Shown in pieces: positions 41,953-50,039 of a stretch of DNA of 64,000 nt. The notes under the pieces were generated by a model. That model saw nothing but the letters and a program-made list of their open reading frames with translations. It was not told the DNA's origin and did no database searches. Where the stretch lies: NCBI GenBank assembly GCA_937902315.1, contig CALGUG010000054.1, forward strand, positions 220,316 to 284,315. Reading direction: 5' to 3'. The position numbers were made by a program, and so were the translations under genes. How positions within the stretch are numbered: position 1 is the stretch's first letter; each line of letters starts with the position of its first letter. Origin of the DNA: an uncultured Chloroflexales bacterium. Lineage in GTDB: Bacteria > Chloroflexota > Chloroflexia > Chloroflexales > Chloroflexaceae.

Positions 41953-41984
41953 CTTTGAGTGAAGTTTGAGTGATTGAAGCAAAC

Positions 41985-42016
41985 AAAAAGGGACGGATAG
42001 TGCAATCCGTCCCTTT
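41985..42016 (-). terminator. Terminator of the thrS operon
   Basis: On the minus strand AAAGGGACGGAT, TGCACT loop, ATCCGTCCC then TTTTT. It lies 15 bp after the thrS stop. Confidence 0.85.
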
Positions 42017-42030
42017 GAGAGGCGTGCGAT

Positions 42031-43824
42031 TTAGCTGACAGCGCGTGTGCGGACTTCCTCAACCGCCTTGGCGATGAACTCATCGAGCGGCATGGCACCA
42101 AGGTTCTCGCCCGAGCGCTTGCGAACGGCGACTGCGCCCGCTTCCAGCTCTTTGTCGCCCACGACCAGCATATAGGGCACCTTCTGGTTTTGGGCGCGGC
42201 GGATCTTAGCCTGCATACGATCTTTGCCATCGTCGAGCTCGACGCGTAGGCCTTGGCTGCGCAAACGCTCGGCGACTTGGCGACCGTATTCGCCGTGCTT
42301 CTCGTCGGAGATCGGAATCACCGTGACTTGGATCGGCGCCAGCCAGAGCGGGAAGGCACCAGCGTAGTGCTCGATCAAGACGCCCAAGAAGCGCTCTGTC
42401 GAACCCGTTACGGCGCGGTGCAGCAGCACCGGTGTGTGGCGCTGGTTGTCTTCGCCCACATATTCGCAGCCGAGGCGGGCCGGCTGAATAAAGTCGACCT
42501 GAATCGTCGAGAGCTGCCATTCGCGGCCCAGTACGTCGCGCGCCATAAAGTCGGCTTTGGGACCGTAGAAGGCCGCTTCGCCGTAGGCTTCTTCGTACTG
42601 AACGTTGTTCTTATCGAGCGACGAGCGCAGAGCCGCTGTGGCCTTGGCCCACTTCTCGTCGTCGGCAACAAACTTGCCGCCTTCGCCCGGCAACGAGAGC
42701 TGCACTTTGTAGTCTGTGAACTGGTATGTGCTGAGCACCTCGCCGATCAGTTGGATAGCGCGTGTGAACTCTTCCTCGATCTGCTCTTCTGTACAGAAGA
42801 TATGGCAGTCGTCTTGTGTGAGCGCGCGCACGCGAGTGAGGCCGTTGAGCGCGCCGCTATCTTCGTAACGATAGAGCGTCGCGAACTCGGCGAAGCGCAT
42901 GGGCAGATCGCGATAGCTCACCACACCGAGCTGGTTGAAGAGCGTCATGTGGCTCGGGCAGTTCATGGGCTTCAGACGGAAGACTAGATCTTCGCTCTCG
43001 ACCATGGGCGGAAACATCGAATCATGATAGTGCTCGATGTGGCCCGATTTGTGATAGAGCGACTCCTTCACGACGTTGCCCGTCCAGACGTGCTGGTAGC
43101 CGTAGCGTGTTTGAACCTCGCGCACATACTTCTCCATCTCGTGGCGAATGATCTCACCCTTGGGCGAGAACATGGGCAGGCCCGGGCCGATATCGTCGGA
43201 GAAGTAGAACAGGCCGAGCTCTTTGCCCAAACGGCGATGGTCGCGGCGCTTGGCCTCTTCCAAACGTGTCAGATAGTCGTCGAGCTCTTTTTTGTTGTTC
43301 CAAGCCGTGCCATAGATGCGCTGCAACTGGGGGCGGTTGGAGTCGCCACGCCAGTAGGCGCCCGCGATCGACATCAGCTTGAAGCCGTCGGGCGGAATCA
43401 AGCCTGTGCGCTCGAGGTGCGGGCCGCGACAGAGATCTTCAAACGAATCTTGTTTGTATGTCGAGATCGCTGTATCGCCCTTGGCTGTTTCGCCGTTTTC
43501 GTCGAGACCCTTGGCCAAGCCGTCGATCAGCTCAAGCTTGTAGGGCTGATCTTTGAAGATCTGGCGCGCTTCATCGGCGCTCACGACCTTATATTCGAAC
43601 GGGAAGTTCCCGGCGATAATTTTGCGCATACGGCGCTCGATATCGCTGAGATCTTCGGGAGTCAGAGCACGCGGCAGGTCGAAGTCATAGTAGAAACCGT
43701 CTTCGATGGGCGGACCAATTGCGATCTTTGCTTCCGGGAAGATCTCGAGAACCGCTTGCGCCATGACGTGGGCCGCCGAGTGGCGTAAACGGTAATAGGG
43801 ATCGGATTCTGGTGTTACTGCCAT
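42031..43824 (-). CDS. thrS: Threonyl-tRNA synthetase lacking the TGS domain
   Basis: 597 aa. The N-terminus starts in the editing (N2) domain: HSAAH (15-19), with no TGS domain, though about 640 residues is usual. The catalytic core is present: LKPMNCPSH (zinc Cys), TRVRALTQDDCHIF, and the QVTVIPISDEKHGEYG anticodon-binding start near residue 505. It ligates Thr to tRNA-Thr. ATG 43824 has AGGAGG about eight bases upstream. It is co-transcribed with the membrane protein gene 49 bp upstream, both under the T-box at 44493-44745. Confidence 0.94.
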   Translation of the reverse strand: MAVTPESDPYYRLRHSAAHVMAQAVLEIFPEAKIAIGPPIEDGFYYDFDLPRALTPEDLSDIERRMRKIIAGNFPFEYKVVSADEARQIFKDQPYKLELIDGLAKGLDENGETAKGDTAISTYKQDSFEDLCRGPHLERTGLIPPDGFKLMSIAGAYWRGDSNRPQLQRIYGTAWNNKKELDDYLTRLEEAKRRDHRRLGKELGLFYFSDDIGPGLPMFSPKGEIIRHEMEKYVREVQTRYGYQHVWTGNVVKESLYHKSGHIEHYHDSMFPPMVESEDLVFRLKPMNCPSHMTLFNQLGVVSYRDLPMRFAEFATLYRYEDSGALNGLTRVRALTQDDCHIFCTEEQIEEEFTRAIQLIGEVLSTYQFTDYKVQLSLPGEGGKFVADDEKWAKATAALRSSLDKNNVQYEEAYGEAAFYGPKADFMARDVLGREWQLSTIQVDFIQPARLGCEYVGEDNQRHTPVLLHRAVTGSTERFLGVLIEHYAGAFPLWLAPIQVTVIPISDEKHGEYGRQVAERLRSQGLRVELDDGKDRMQAKIRRAQNQKVPYMLVVGDKELEAGAVAVRKRSGENLGAMPLDEFIAKAVEEVRTRAVS

Positions 43825-43873
43825 TTCCTATTTCCTCCTGCTTTGTAATGATGCTCTGCGCGACGCCCAACTG

Positions 43874-44467
43874 CTATGGCGCAGCGGCGAGCATAATTAC
43901 AATGTGTTCTTGTTCGATCTGAATGCTAGCTGGCAGTTTGCCTTGGGCCGCTAGTTCTTGGTTAAGTCGTTCTGTTAGGCCAGATATAAGCTGTTCGGGT
44001 GCGATCAGCGCTTCGAGCGGCCCATTGATGCGTGGATCGATCACTTCAACGCGGCCATTGCGCGCTTCGAGGCCAAAGCTGATTCGATTATGCAAACCCC
44101 GAATCACAAGGTCTGCTTGGACCTGACCCGGCACAAAATGCACTTCGAGAGAATCGAGCTGTTGCATCAAGGCCGAATTACTTTGAGCGAAATCGTTGGC
44201 CTGTTGTTCGCTGATCACCATTTGGCCCAGCGGCAGGGCTGAGACCACATCTGGAATGGTTTGCGATACCTGATCGATCTGATCTGAGCCGGTTACTTGT
44301 TCTAGGATTTGACCACCGATATAGGTACTGATCAACGGGCGCACAAGCAGCAAGTAGACCGCTATGAAGATGACGGCGATCCACACCACTACCAGCAGCT
44401 TTTCAAAACAGCCACCGCTGCGACGGCGTGGGCGTCGTTCGTATCTTCGTTGGCGGGCTGTTGCCAT
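43874..44467 (-). CDS. Membrane-anchored protein of unknown function (T-box-controlled)
   Basis: 197 aa from ATG 44467, with AGGAGG five bases upstream. A basic N-terminus (RQRRYERRPRRRS) precedes one membrane helix (LLVVVWIAVIFIAVYLLLV). The rest is an extracytoplasmic domain with alternating strands (LDSLEVHFVPGQVQADLVIR), reminiscent of lipid-binding DUF2993-like or LEA-type proteins, though I cannot assign it. It sits between the T-box and thrS, so its expression should rise with uncharged tRNA-Thr. That pairing with a synthetase is unexpected. Confidence 0.75.
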   Translation of the reverse strand: MATARQRRYERRPRRRSGGCFEKLLVVVWIAVIFIAVYLLLVRPLISTYIGGQILEQVTGSDQIDQVSQTIPDVVSALPLGQMVISEQQANDFAQSNSALMQQLDSLEVHFVPGQVQADLVIRGLHNRISFGLEARNGRVEVIDPRINGPLEALIAPEQLISGLTERLNQELAAQGKLPASIQIEQEHIVIMLAAAP

Positions 44468-44492
44468 AGCCTCCTCCTTATCGCAATGCATG

Positions 44493-44745
44493 AAAAAAGC
44501 CAACGTCCCAATGGGACGAAGGCCGATGCTTCGTGGTTCCACCCACATTCATCCAAACTGCATGCATAACGGCAATTCGGATCTCGAGTGCGCGGTAACG
44601 GGCGCGACACGTGCTTCCATACTAACCATACGGCGTTGGGGAAGCGGCTCGGAGGGGGTTTTCGCTTGAGACGTTGCCGGAAGTGCTCGCAGTCGGTGAC
44701 ACTTCCTCCCTGATGGTCGATCTCGAACTACTCGTCCTCGTCAAT
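44493..44745 (-). promoter_or_regulatory. T-box riboswitch (Thr-specific) controlling the thrS operon
   Basis: On the minus strand AATGTGGGTGGAACCACG (44549-44532) fits the T-box consensus AAnnnGGGTGGNACCRCG. It overlaps a terminator hairpin, GTCCC-ATT-GGGAC with a TTTTTT tail (44524-44493). Upstream, GGAAGTG/CACTTCC form the upper part of stem I, an AGTA S-turn sits near 44728 and the opposite strand reads GAAAACC with ACC (Thr) at 44659-44657, matching the downstream thrS. This supports an antitermination switch reading uncharged tRNA-Thr. Confidence 0.88.
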
Positions 44746-44888
44746 GCCAAAACAGTATAGATTATTGAAGCATAATACCACGCTGCAACACGGGATGCAA
44801 GTATCTATGCCGCGGCTCGGTTTGGTGTGTGACATCATATCCGCTTGTGTACTTCAAGCGGTGCATTACGTTGGCGGAGAGATCCTAA

Positions 44889-44950
44889 CCTCCCATTCGG
44901 CTTCTAGCGCGTCCGCCTCCGGCTATCAACATTCTTTCCAAACATTCGGC
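44889..44950 (+). repeat. Dispersed intergenic repeat, copy 9 (forward)
   Basis: CCCATTCGGCTTCTAGCGCG, core GCGTCCGCCTCCGGCTATCA, then CATTCTTTCCAAACATTCGG. It closely matches copy 2. Confidence 0.78.
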
Positions 44951-45033
44951 TTCTCTTCTGCCTGCGCCCAAGCGCCCTGATCCCAAATCCCTTATACTCT
45001 TTCAACGCAGGAAAACAAAACCGGGAAAGTGAC

Positions 45034-45069
45034 GTGTGCGATTTCGCGCGACAGCGCGAAATCGCACAC
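45034..45069. repeat. REP-like hairpin, copy 2
   Basis: Perfect stem GTGTGCGATTTCGCGC (45034-45049), GACA loop, GCGCGAAATCGCACAC (45054-45069). The inner core is shared with 16267 and 62041. Confidence 0.78.
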
Positions 45070-45111
45070 ATCAAAAGCCCAGTTCGCTTTCGCCAAAGGC
45101 GCTTGTTCAGC

Positions 45112-45645
45112 TTATTCTGCTTGGTTCTGCTGTTGTCGTTGGGCGCGTAGTCTGGCAGCCTCGGCCAGCATCTCATCAAGCGGGCGAAAACCTCCCTTCC
45201 AGTACTGATAGATCTGCATGCCCTCTTCCTCTAACACCGGGCCGATAAGTTGGAACTTGGTGCCCAGCTTAGCGAGGCCAGCTTCATAGTCCAGCACTTC
45301 CGGTTCGAAGGGGAAGAGTCTGTGGAATGCGGCGTAGGAGACGCCATAGACGACCTTTTCGATGCCGAGCGAAGCGATCGAGAGGACGCACTGTCTGCAA
45401 GGGGCTGTGCTGGTGTAGAGCACAGACTCGCGCAGAAATTGATCGGAGTATTGGTTGGCGAGCTTGTGCACCAGATTGAACTCGGCGTGCCCAAAGATCC
45501 CGCGCTCATCGTCGGCTCGATTCTCGGCCTGCTCGATGATCTGGCCGTTGTGCACTAAGATCGCGCCAAAGGTGTGGTAGCCCCGTTTGCCTGCGCTGAT
45601 CGCTAACTCGTAACACTTGCGGATAAAAGCTTCTTGATCGGACAT
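45112..45645 (-). CDS. Cytidine/deoxycytidylate deaminase-family protein
   Basis: 177 aa. Zinc-site motifs His53-Ala54-Glu55 (GHAEFN) and PCRQC (Cys83, Cys86) give the canonical H-A-E...P-C-x-x-C signature of nucleoside/nucleobase or tRNA deaminases. A C-terminal Arg/Gln-rich helix (LRAQRQQQNQAE) extends beyond the fold. The specific substrate (guanine, cytosine or other) cannot be told. GAGGAG lies nine bases before ATG 45645. It follows the luciferase-like gene by 68 bp on the same strand. Confidence 0.88.
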   Translation of the reverse strand: MSDQEAFIRKCYELAISAGKRGYHTFGAILVHNGQIIEQAENRADDERGIFGHAEFNLVHKLANQYSDQFLRESVLYTSTAPCRQCVLSIASLGIEKVVYGVSYAAFHRLFPFEPEVLDYEAGLAKLGTKFQLIGPVLEEEGMQIYQYWKGGFRPLDEMLAEAARLRAQRQQQNQAE

Positions 45646-45713
45646 TGAGCGATTCTCCTCTTACTTGGCTGCTTGTAACGGCGCGATTATATGCCATATC
45701 TGCCTTGGGGCGA

Positions 45714-46529
45714 TTATTTCAAGAGCGGTGCGAGCGTGGCCTGGATCTGATCGATCGGGAAGGGCGCTTTGATCATGACGATCAGGCGTTGGAAGCCGAG
45801 CGCTTGCCATTCGGCCATGCGAGCCTGTGGTTCTTGGCCGATATCGTTCCAGCTGACCGCCAGCGAAAGGTCGAAGCTGTCGCGCTTGCGCCCTTGGGCC
45901 GCCAGCTCCGCGTTGAGTGCTTCTAGGGTCGCCGGCAGCTTGTCGGCGTGACGCCATTGCAGGTTGGCGCCGTCGGCGTAGCGCGCTGCGATGCGGGCCA
46001 TGCGCGGCCCGGTCACGCCCACGATGATGGGCGGCGCGGGCTGGGGCGCGGGCACACAGATCGCATCTTGAAGCTGATAGTAGCGGCCCGTAAAGCTGAA
46101 GGGCTGGCCCGACCAGAGCCCTTTGATGATCGGCAGAGCCTCGGCGATGCGATCGACGCGCTCTTTGATCGAGGCCACTTCGAGCCCGAAGGGCAGTTGT
46201 TCGCCCTCGAAGCCGCCAGCGCCGATGCCCAGCTCGAAGCGCCCTTGGGCGATCTCTTGTAGGGTGGCGGCGATCTTGGCGAGGCGCGCCGGGTGGCGGT
46301 TATTGTTGTTAGCGACCAAAATGCCGAGCTTAATGCGACTGCTTGCCTCGGCGAGGGCGGCTAGTGTCGTTAGCCCTTCGAGCACATTTTCTTCTCTCGG
46401 CCCCAACGAGACATAATGATCCCAGGTCCAGAGCGAATCGAAGCCGAGCGCTTCGAGCTGCTGAGCCGCCTCTCGCATGTGAGTATAGCTACTACCGAAC
46501 GAGGAAAGTCCAAAACCGAGCTTTAACAT
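45714..46529 (-). CDS. Luciferase-like (LLM) flavin/F420-dependent oxidoreductase
   Basis: 271 aa TIM barrel: LKLGFGLSSFGSSYTHMREA, WTWDHYVSLG, then ILVANNNNRHPARLAKIAAT and GRFELGIGAGGFEGE, the last being the flavin-binding region typical of LLM class F420-dependent oxidoreductases. C-terminal VSWNDIGQEP and LIVMIKAP complete the barrel. The substrate is unknown; Chloroflexota commonly make F420. It is divergent from the 67-aa gene at 46578, and a TATAAT at 46534-46539 lies between them. Confidence 0.88.
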   Translation of the reverse strand: MLKLGFGLSSFGSSYTHMREAAQQLEALGFDSLWTWDHYVSLGPREENVLEGLTTLAALAEASSRIKLGILVANNNNRHPARLAKIAATLQEIAQGRFELGIGAGGFEGEQLPFGLEVASIKERVDRIAEALPIIKGLWSGQPFSFTGRYYQLQDAICVPAPQPAPPIIVGVTGPRMARIAARYADGANLQWRHADKLPATLEALNAELAAQGRKRDSFDLSLAVSWNDIGQEPQARMAEWQALGFQRLIVMIKAPFPIDQIQATLAPLLK

Positions 46530-46577
46530 ACGCTATAATACCTTTATTCTTTGATCGATCCAAGGGTGGGGGTTAGT

Positions 46578-46781
46578 ATGCAAGATGACACAGATCCGAT
46601 CGAGCCAGAACCTGTAACCCAGTATGAACGTCTGCACGTTCGCCTGCGTAGACTGATACTGATGCGTGAAACCGGGCCGAAACGTTTCGCTTGGCATCGA
46701 GCACGCACCAATTTGATCTGGCGAACCCATCGCGAAATGGAAGCGGCGAAAGAACAAGAAGACAAAGCGCCAGAAGCCTAA
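46578..46781 (+). CDS. 67-residue basic/acidic small protein, function unknown
   Basis: ATG 46578 with GGGTGGGGG upstream (46564-46572). The sequence has an acidic N-terminus (MQDDTDPIEPEP) and an Arg-rich middle (YERLHVRLRRLILMRETGPK) and ends in a charged helix (EMEAAKEQEDKAPEA). No membrane segment and no recognised family. It precedes the YesL-like gene by 51 bp, and a TATAAT at 46792-46797 may serve that gene. Confidence 0.55.
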   Translation: MQDDTDPIEPEPVTQYERLHVRLRRLILMRETGPKRFAWHRARTNLIWRTHREMEAAKEQEDKAPEA

Positions 46782-46832
46782 TGGCGCATGCTATAATACG
46801 CTATCGCCGTCAAGACGAGAGAGAGGAAGAGT

Positions 46833-47582
46833 ATGCGTGCATTTCGTGCCTTTTGGGCTGCATGCAAAGATGCCTTTGATGAGCTGCGTTGGATCGCGGT
46901 GAATAACTTCGTATGGGCCGTGCTCAGCCTTCCCCTGCTCATTTTCGCCTTTAATGCATTTATAGCAGGTTTTTGGCTCTTTGCGATCATTTTAAGTTTG
47001 CTTGCAGTCATTCCACTCGGACCGGCTACCGCAGCGCTGGTAGCAGTCAGTTACAGAATCAGCGATGGACTGGCTATCAAGTGGTCCGATTACTTTTCTG
47101 CCATGCGTCAGTATGCCGTATCGGGTTGGAAGGTGATGGGTATCTGGATGGTCGTTTTGTTATTTATCCTTCTAGACCTATACTTCTACAGCGGCTTCGC
47201 CAACGCTTTTGGCTTCGGTATGACCGTCTTCTGGTTTTATGTGATGGTGCTCTGGTTTGGCGCACTGATCTACGTCTTTCCGTTGATGATTCTGCAAGAA
47301 AAGTTTAACTTACGCCAGTTGGCGCGCAACACCTTCTTGCTCACCATGGGCCGCCCGATCTTTACGTTGATCACGCTGGCTTTGCTGATTCTTGTGCTTG
47401 TGATCTCTAGCTTTGTGCCGATTCTGCCGGTATTCTTTACCTTTGGCTTTATGGCCCAATGCTCCATGCGCGCTACTATGGAGCTCGTTAAAGAAGCCCA
47501 AGAGCGGCGAGCCGAGCTTGAAGAGAAAAATAAGCCCAAGGAGCCTGCCGAACGTATTCCACCGTGGCGTATGAAACAGTAG
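46833..47582 (+). CDS. DUF624/YesL-like multi-pass membrane protein
   Basis: 249 aa with about five or six helices: WAVLSLPLLIFAFNAFIAGF, LFAIILSLLAVIPLGPATAA, then WKVMGIWMVVLLFILLDLYF and ILVLVISSFVPILPVFFTF. The overall arrangement resembles YesL/DUF624 proteins found near carbohydrate transporters, but here no transporter is adjacent. The C-terminus (ERRAELEEKNKPKEPAERIP) is charged and cytoplasmic. GAGGAAGAG precedes ATG 46833. Function unknown. Confidence 0.78.
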   Translation: MRAFRAFWAACKDAFDELRWIAVNNFVWAVLSLPLLIFAFNAFIAGFWLFAIILSLLAVIPLGPATAALVAVSYRISDGLAIKWSDYFSAMRQYAVSGWKVMGIWMVVLLFILLDLYFYSGFANAFGFGMTVFWFYVMVLWFGALIYVFPLMILQEKFNLRQLARNTFLLTMGRPIFTLITLALLILVLVISSFVPILPVFFTFGFMAQCSMRATMELVKEAQERRAELEEKNKPKEPAERIPPWRMKQ

Positions 47583-47727
47583 CATTTGCGCAAACCAACC
47601 GCATGCTCAATGCCGCGCGCTGTCGTAAGCCTGCGGCATTGCTCTTTCTCGTATCTTGAAGGCGCTGCGATCGCCTCTGTGACCGCTGTTGATCGAACTG
47701 AGTGAGCTGCTCAGAAGGAGTTACGTT

Positions 47728-48483
47728 ATGAGCTATGCCTTACGCTTGGCCCATCTTTACCCCGATCAGATGAATATCTACGGTGATCGTGGCAATATCA
47801 TCACGCTGAGCTACCGCTGTCGGGCGCGCGGAATCGATCTTTCGATCGTGCCGCTCGATGTAGGTCAAGCGATCGATTGGCAAAGCTGCGATCTAGCCTT
47901 CTTTGGGGGCGGTCAAGATAGCGGCCAAGCCTTGATCGCCAAAGACTTCGTTGAACATCAGGGCAAAGCTTTGGCGGCTGCTATCGAAGATGGCCTTGTT
48001 TTGCTCGCGATCTGTGGAGGCTTTCAGCTATTGGGGCACTACTTCTTGACCCATACAGGCGAGCGTTTGCCCGGCATCGGTGCCATGGATATTCACACAG
48101 TTGGCGGCACCAAGCGTCTGATCGGCAATAGCGTGGTGGCCTGGCAACAGCCTCAACCCGATGGATCGACCAAAGAGGTTAAGCTGGTCGGCTTCGAGAA
48201 CCATAGCGGACGCACCTACTTGGGCAGCGGCGCGCAATCGTTGGGCAAGGTGCTGGTTGGCAGCGGTAATAATGGCGAAGATGGAACGGGCGGAGCGGTT
48301 TATCGCAATACTTACGGCTGTTATCTGCATGGCTCATTGCTGCCCAAAAATCCGCAGTTCGCCGATCATTTGATCTCGCTCGCTCTGCGACGGCGTTATG
48401 GCGACGCGGCTGCGACTCTCGTCCCGCTCGATGATCAACTTGAGCTACAAGCTCAGCGTACTATGGTTGAACGGCTCATTTAA
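47728..48483 (+). CDS. gatD: GatD-like glutamine amidotransferase (lipid II isoglutaminyl synthase subunit)
   Basis: 251 aa from ATG 47728, with GAAGGAG eight bases upstream. GatD/CobB-CobQ-like features: LAHLYPDQMNIYGDRGNIIT, FFGGGQDSGQ, the nucleophile elbow ICGGFQLLG (Cys96) and YGCYLHGSLLPKNPQF with the base His. The family supplies ammonia to MurT for D-isoglutamine formation in the peptidoglycan stem peptide. No murT gene is adjacent, so its partner must be elsewhere or this protein acts alone. It ends overlapping the convergent kinase-like gene by eight bases. Confidence 0.85.
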   Translation: MSYALRLAHLYPDQMNIYGDRGNIITLSYRCRARGIDLSIVPLDVGQAIDWQSCDLAFFGGGQDSGQALIAKDFVEHQGKALAAAIEDGLVLLAICGGFQLLGHYFLTHTGERLPGIGAMDIHTVGGTKRLIGNSVVAWQQPQPDGSTKEVKLVGFENHSGRTYLGSGAQSLGKVLVGSGNNGEDGTGGAVYRNTYGCYLHGSLLPKNPQFADHLISLALRRRYGDAAATLVPLDDQLELQAQRTMVERLI

Positions 48484-49519
48484 GAGCGTAAAGATATTCT
48501 TTGGAAGCAGATTTGCGCTCTGCCTCTTCCAAGTGGGCGCAGGCCAAGCGTTCGCGCGCGACCGTCAAGAGGTCGAAGGCATCTTTGTAATTCGGGCGCA
48601 GCATAACAACTTGTTGCAGATAGTCGATCGCTAGGTTCCACTGTTCGGCGGCCAGTGCTCTAACCCCTTCGTAGTAAAGCTGTTTTAAGCCCAGTTGTGC
48701 TCGTGGTTTGGAATCTTGGCTTGTGCGCCAAGCCTCTTCAAGCTGATCGAGGGCATAGGCCATGGCTTGGGCGCTCTGGAAGCGTTGTGACGGCTCACGC
48801 TCAAGAGCGAGCTGTAAGGTCTCTCTGAGGGCTTTGGCTAAAGGCCGTTGCGCTAGGGGGAGCGCCATACCGAAGCCGAGCGCGACCGGAATAAAGGCCG
48901 CCTTTTTGGGCAGCCTTCCGGTTAACAGTTCGTACAACACGGCGCTGAGGGAGTAAAGGTCGCTGCGCTGATCGCCCGGTTGGTCAGCCAATAGCTCTGG
49001 AGCGGTGTAGACCTTGGCACGCTTGTTTGCCATGCTCTTGGCCTCATCCTTGCTCTTGCTGAGAGCAAAATCTAATAACATCGGCCAGTTTTTCTCGGCG
49101 ATCAGAATACTTTCGGGTTGAATATTGTGATGGAGTAGGCCGTGGCTATGGGCGTAGGCCAAGCCCGAGAATAGCAGTTTCCCTAGCTTCAAGACTTCGA
49201 GGGCTGACAGTGTTTGTGGGCGCCGTTCGCTCAAAAGCTGACCAGACTTGATAACAGGCATAACGACATAACAAAGTCCTTCGTACAGCCCGTACTCATA
49301 GATCGGCACAATGTTCTGATGCCTACACTGCAGTATGGCTTGGGCTTTTGTCTGGAAGCGTTTTAAGGCGGTTAGATCATTTTGAATGTCTATGAGCTTG
49401 AGGACGACGTATCGGTCGAGCGATTGGTGGTATGCTTTATATGTGGCCGTATATTCGTGCTGACGAATCAGTTCCTGCATTCTATACGGGCCGATCTGCA
49501 TACCGAGCAGGTTGTTCAT
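48476..49519 (-). CDS. Predicted serine/threonine pseudokinase with TPR-like tail
   Basis: 347 aa from ATG 49519. The kinase fold is recognisable (YVVLKLID with Lys41; LLDFALSK at Asp150; APELLADQPGDQRSDLYSLS), but the catalytic loop reads HHNIQPESIL (130-139): catalytic Asp becomes Asn132, the following Lys becomes Gln134 and the metal-binding Asn becomes Ser137. The glycine-rich loop is lost (ELIRQHEYTATYKAY). It should not phosphorylate, though nucleotide binding may remain. C-terminal residues about 265-345 look like a TPR pair (WNLAIDYLQQVVMLRPNYKDA), so it may be a scaffold. No transmembrane helix. Confidence 0.82.
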   Translation of the reverse strand: MNNLLGMQIGPYRMQELIRQHEYTATYKAYHQSLDRYVVLKLIDIQNDLTALKRFQTKAQAILQCRHQNIVPIYEYGLYEGLCYVVMPVIKSGQLLSERRPQTLSALEVLKLGKLLFSGLAYAHSHGLLHHNIQPESILIAEKNWPMLLDFALSKSKDEAKSMANKRAKVYTAPELLADQPGDQRSDLYSLSAVLYELLTGRLPKKAAFIPVALGFGMALPLAQRPLAKALRETLQLALEREPSQRFQSAQAMAYALDQLEEAWRTSQDSKPRAQLGLKQLYYEGVRALAAEQWNLAIDYLQQVVMLRPNYKDAFDLLTVARERLACAHLEEAERKSASKEYLYALK

Positions 49520-50039
49520 AGCTTTCAACCTTGCCTTATTGGGTGTTATCTGGTGAGCTGGGCCTAGGTTCGGGTAGAGTCACATCAAACGAATGTATAG
49601 CATAGTTCATCAGCAAAACAAGCCTGGCCTCTTGAAGCGATGTAGCGCTCTAAGAAAGCTTAGCGCCCGTTGAGACAATGCTTTAGAGTCGTCGATCTAC
49701 ACTAACCCTTGTTCTTGGGTAGCGTTAGGGGCCACCGTTCTATGAAGATACGCGAATATTGGGTGATAATCATAAAATTGTTTATATAAATTTCACATAT
49801 TCTACCACTATGAGTGTAAATGTCAATTTGTTTAGTTAGGGAGCGGATAGAGATTGTTTGGATATCAGATCCCTGTCACAGTCGCTCAATGGTGTGAGCC
49901 GTTATAGCGCTTTCGCCTTTCCTGCACTCACCCCGATATTCGACATATCGAGCTTGTTGCAAACGTATTTTCGTCGCGACAATCTGGCTTGATCGCTTCC
50001 TGAACTTCGCGGATTCGGATGAAAACTTGATGGAGTGCC
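49520..50039. other. Intergenic promoter region of the starch-type gene pair
   Basis: No gene is supported. 49740-49860 is AT-rich and probably holds promoters for the divergent genes. Confidence 0.4.
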
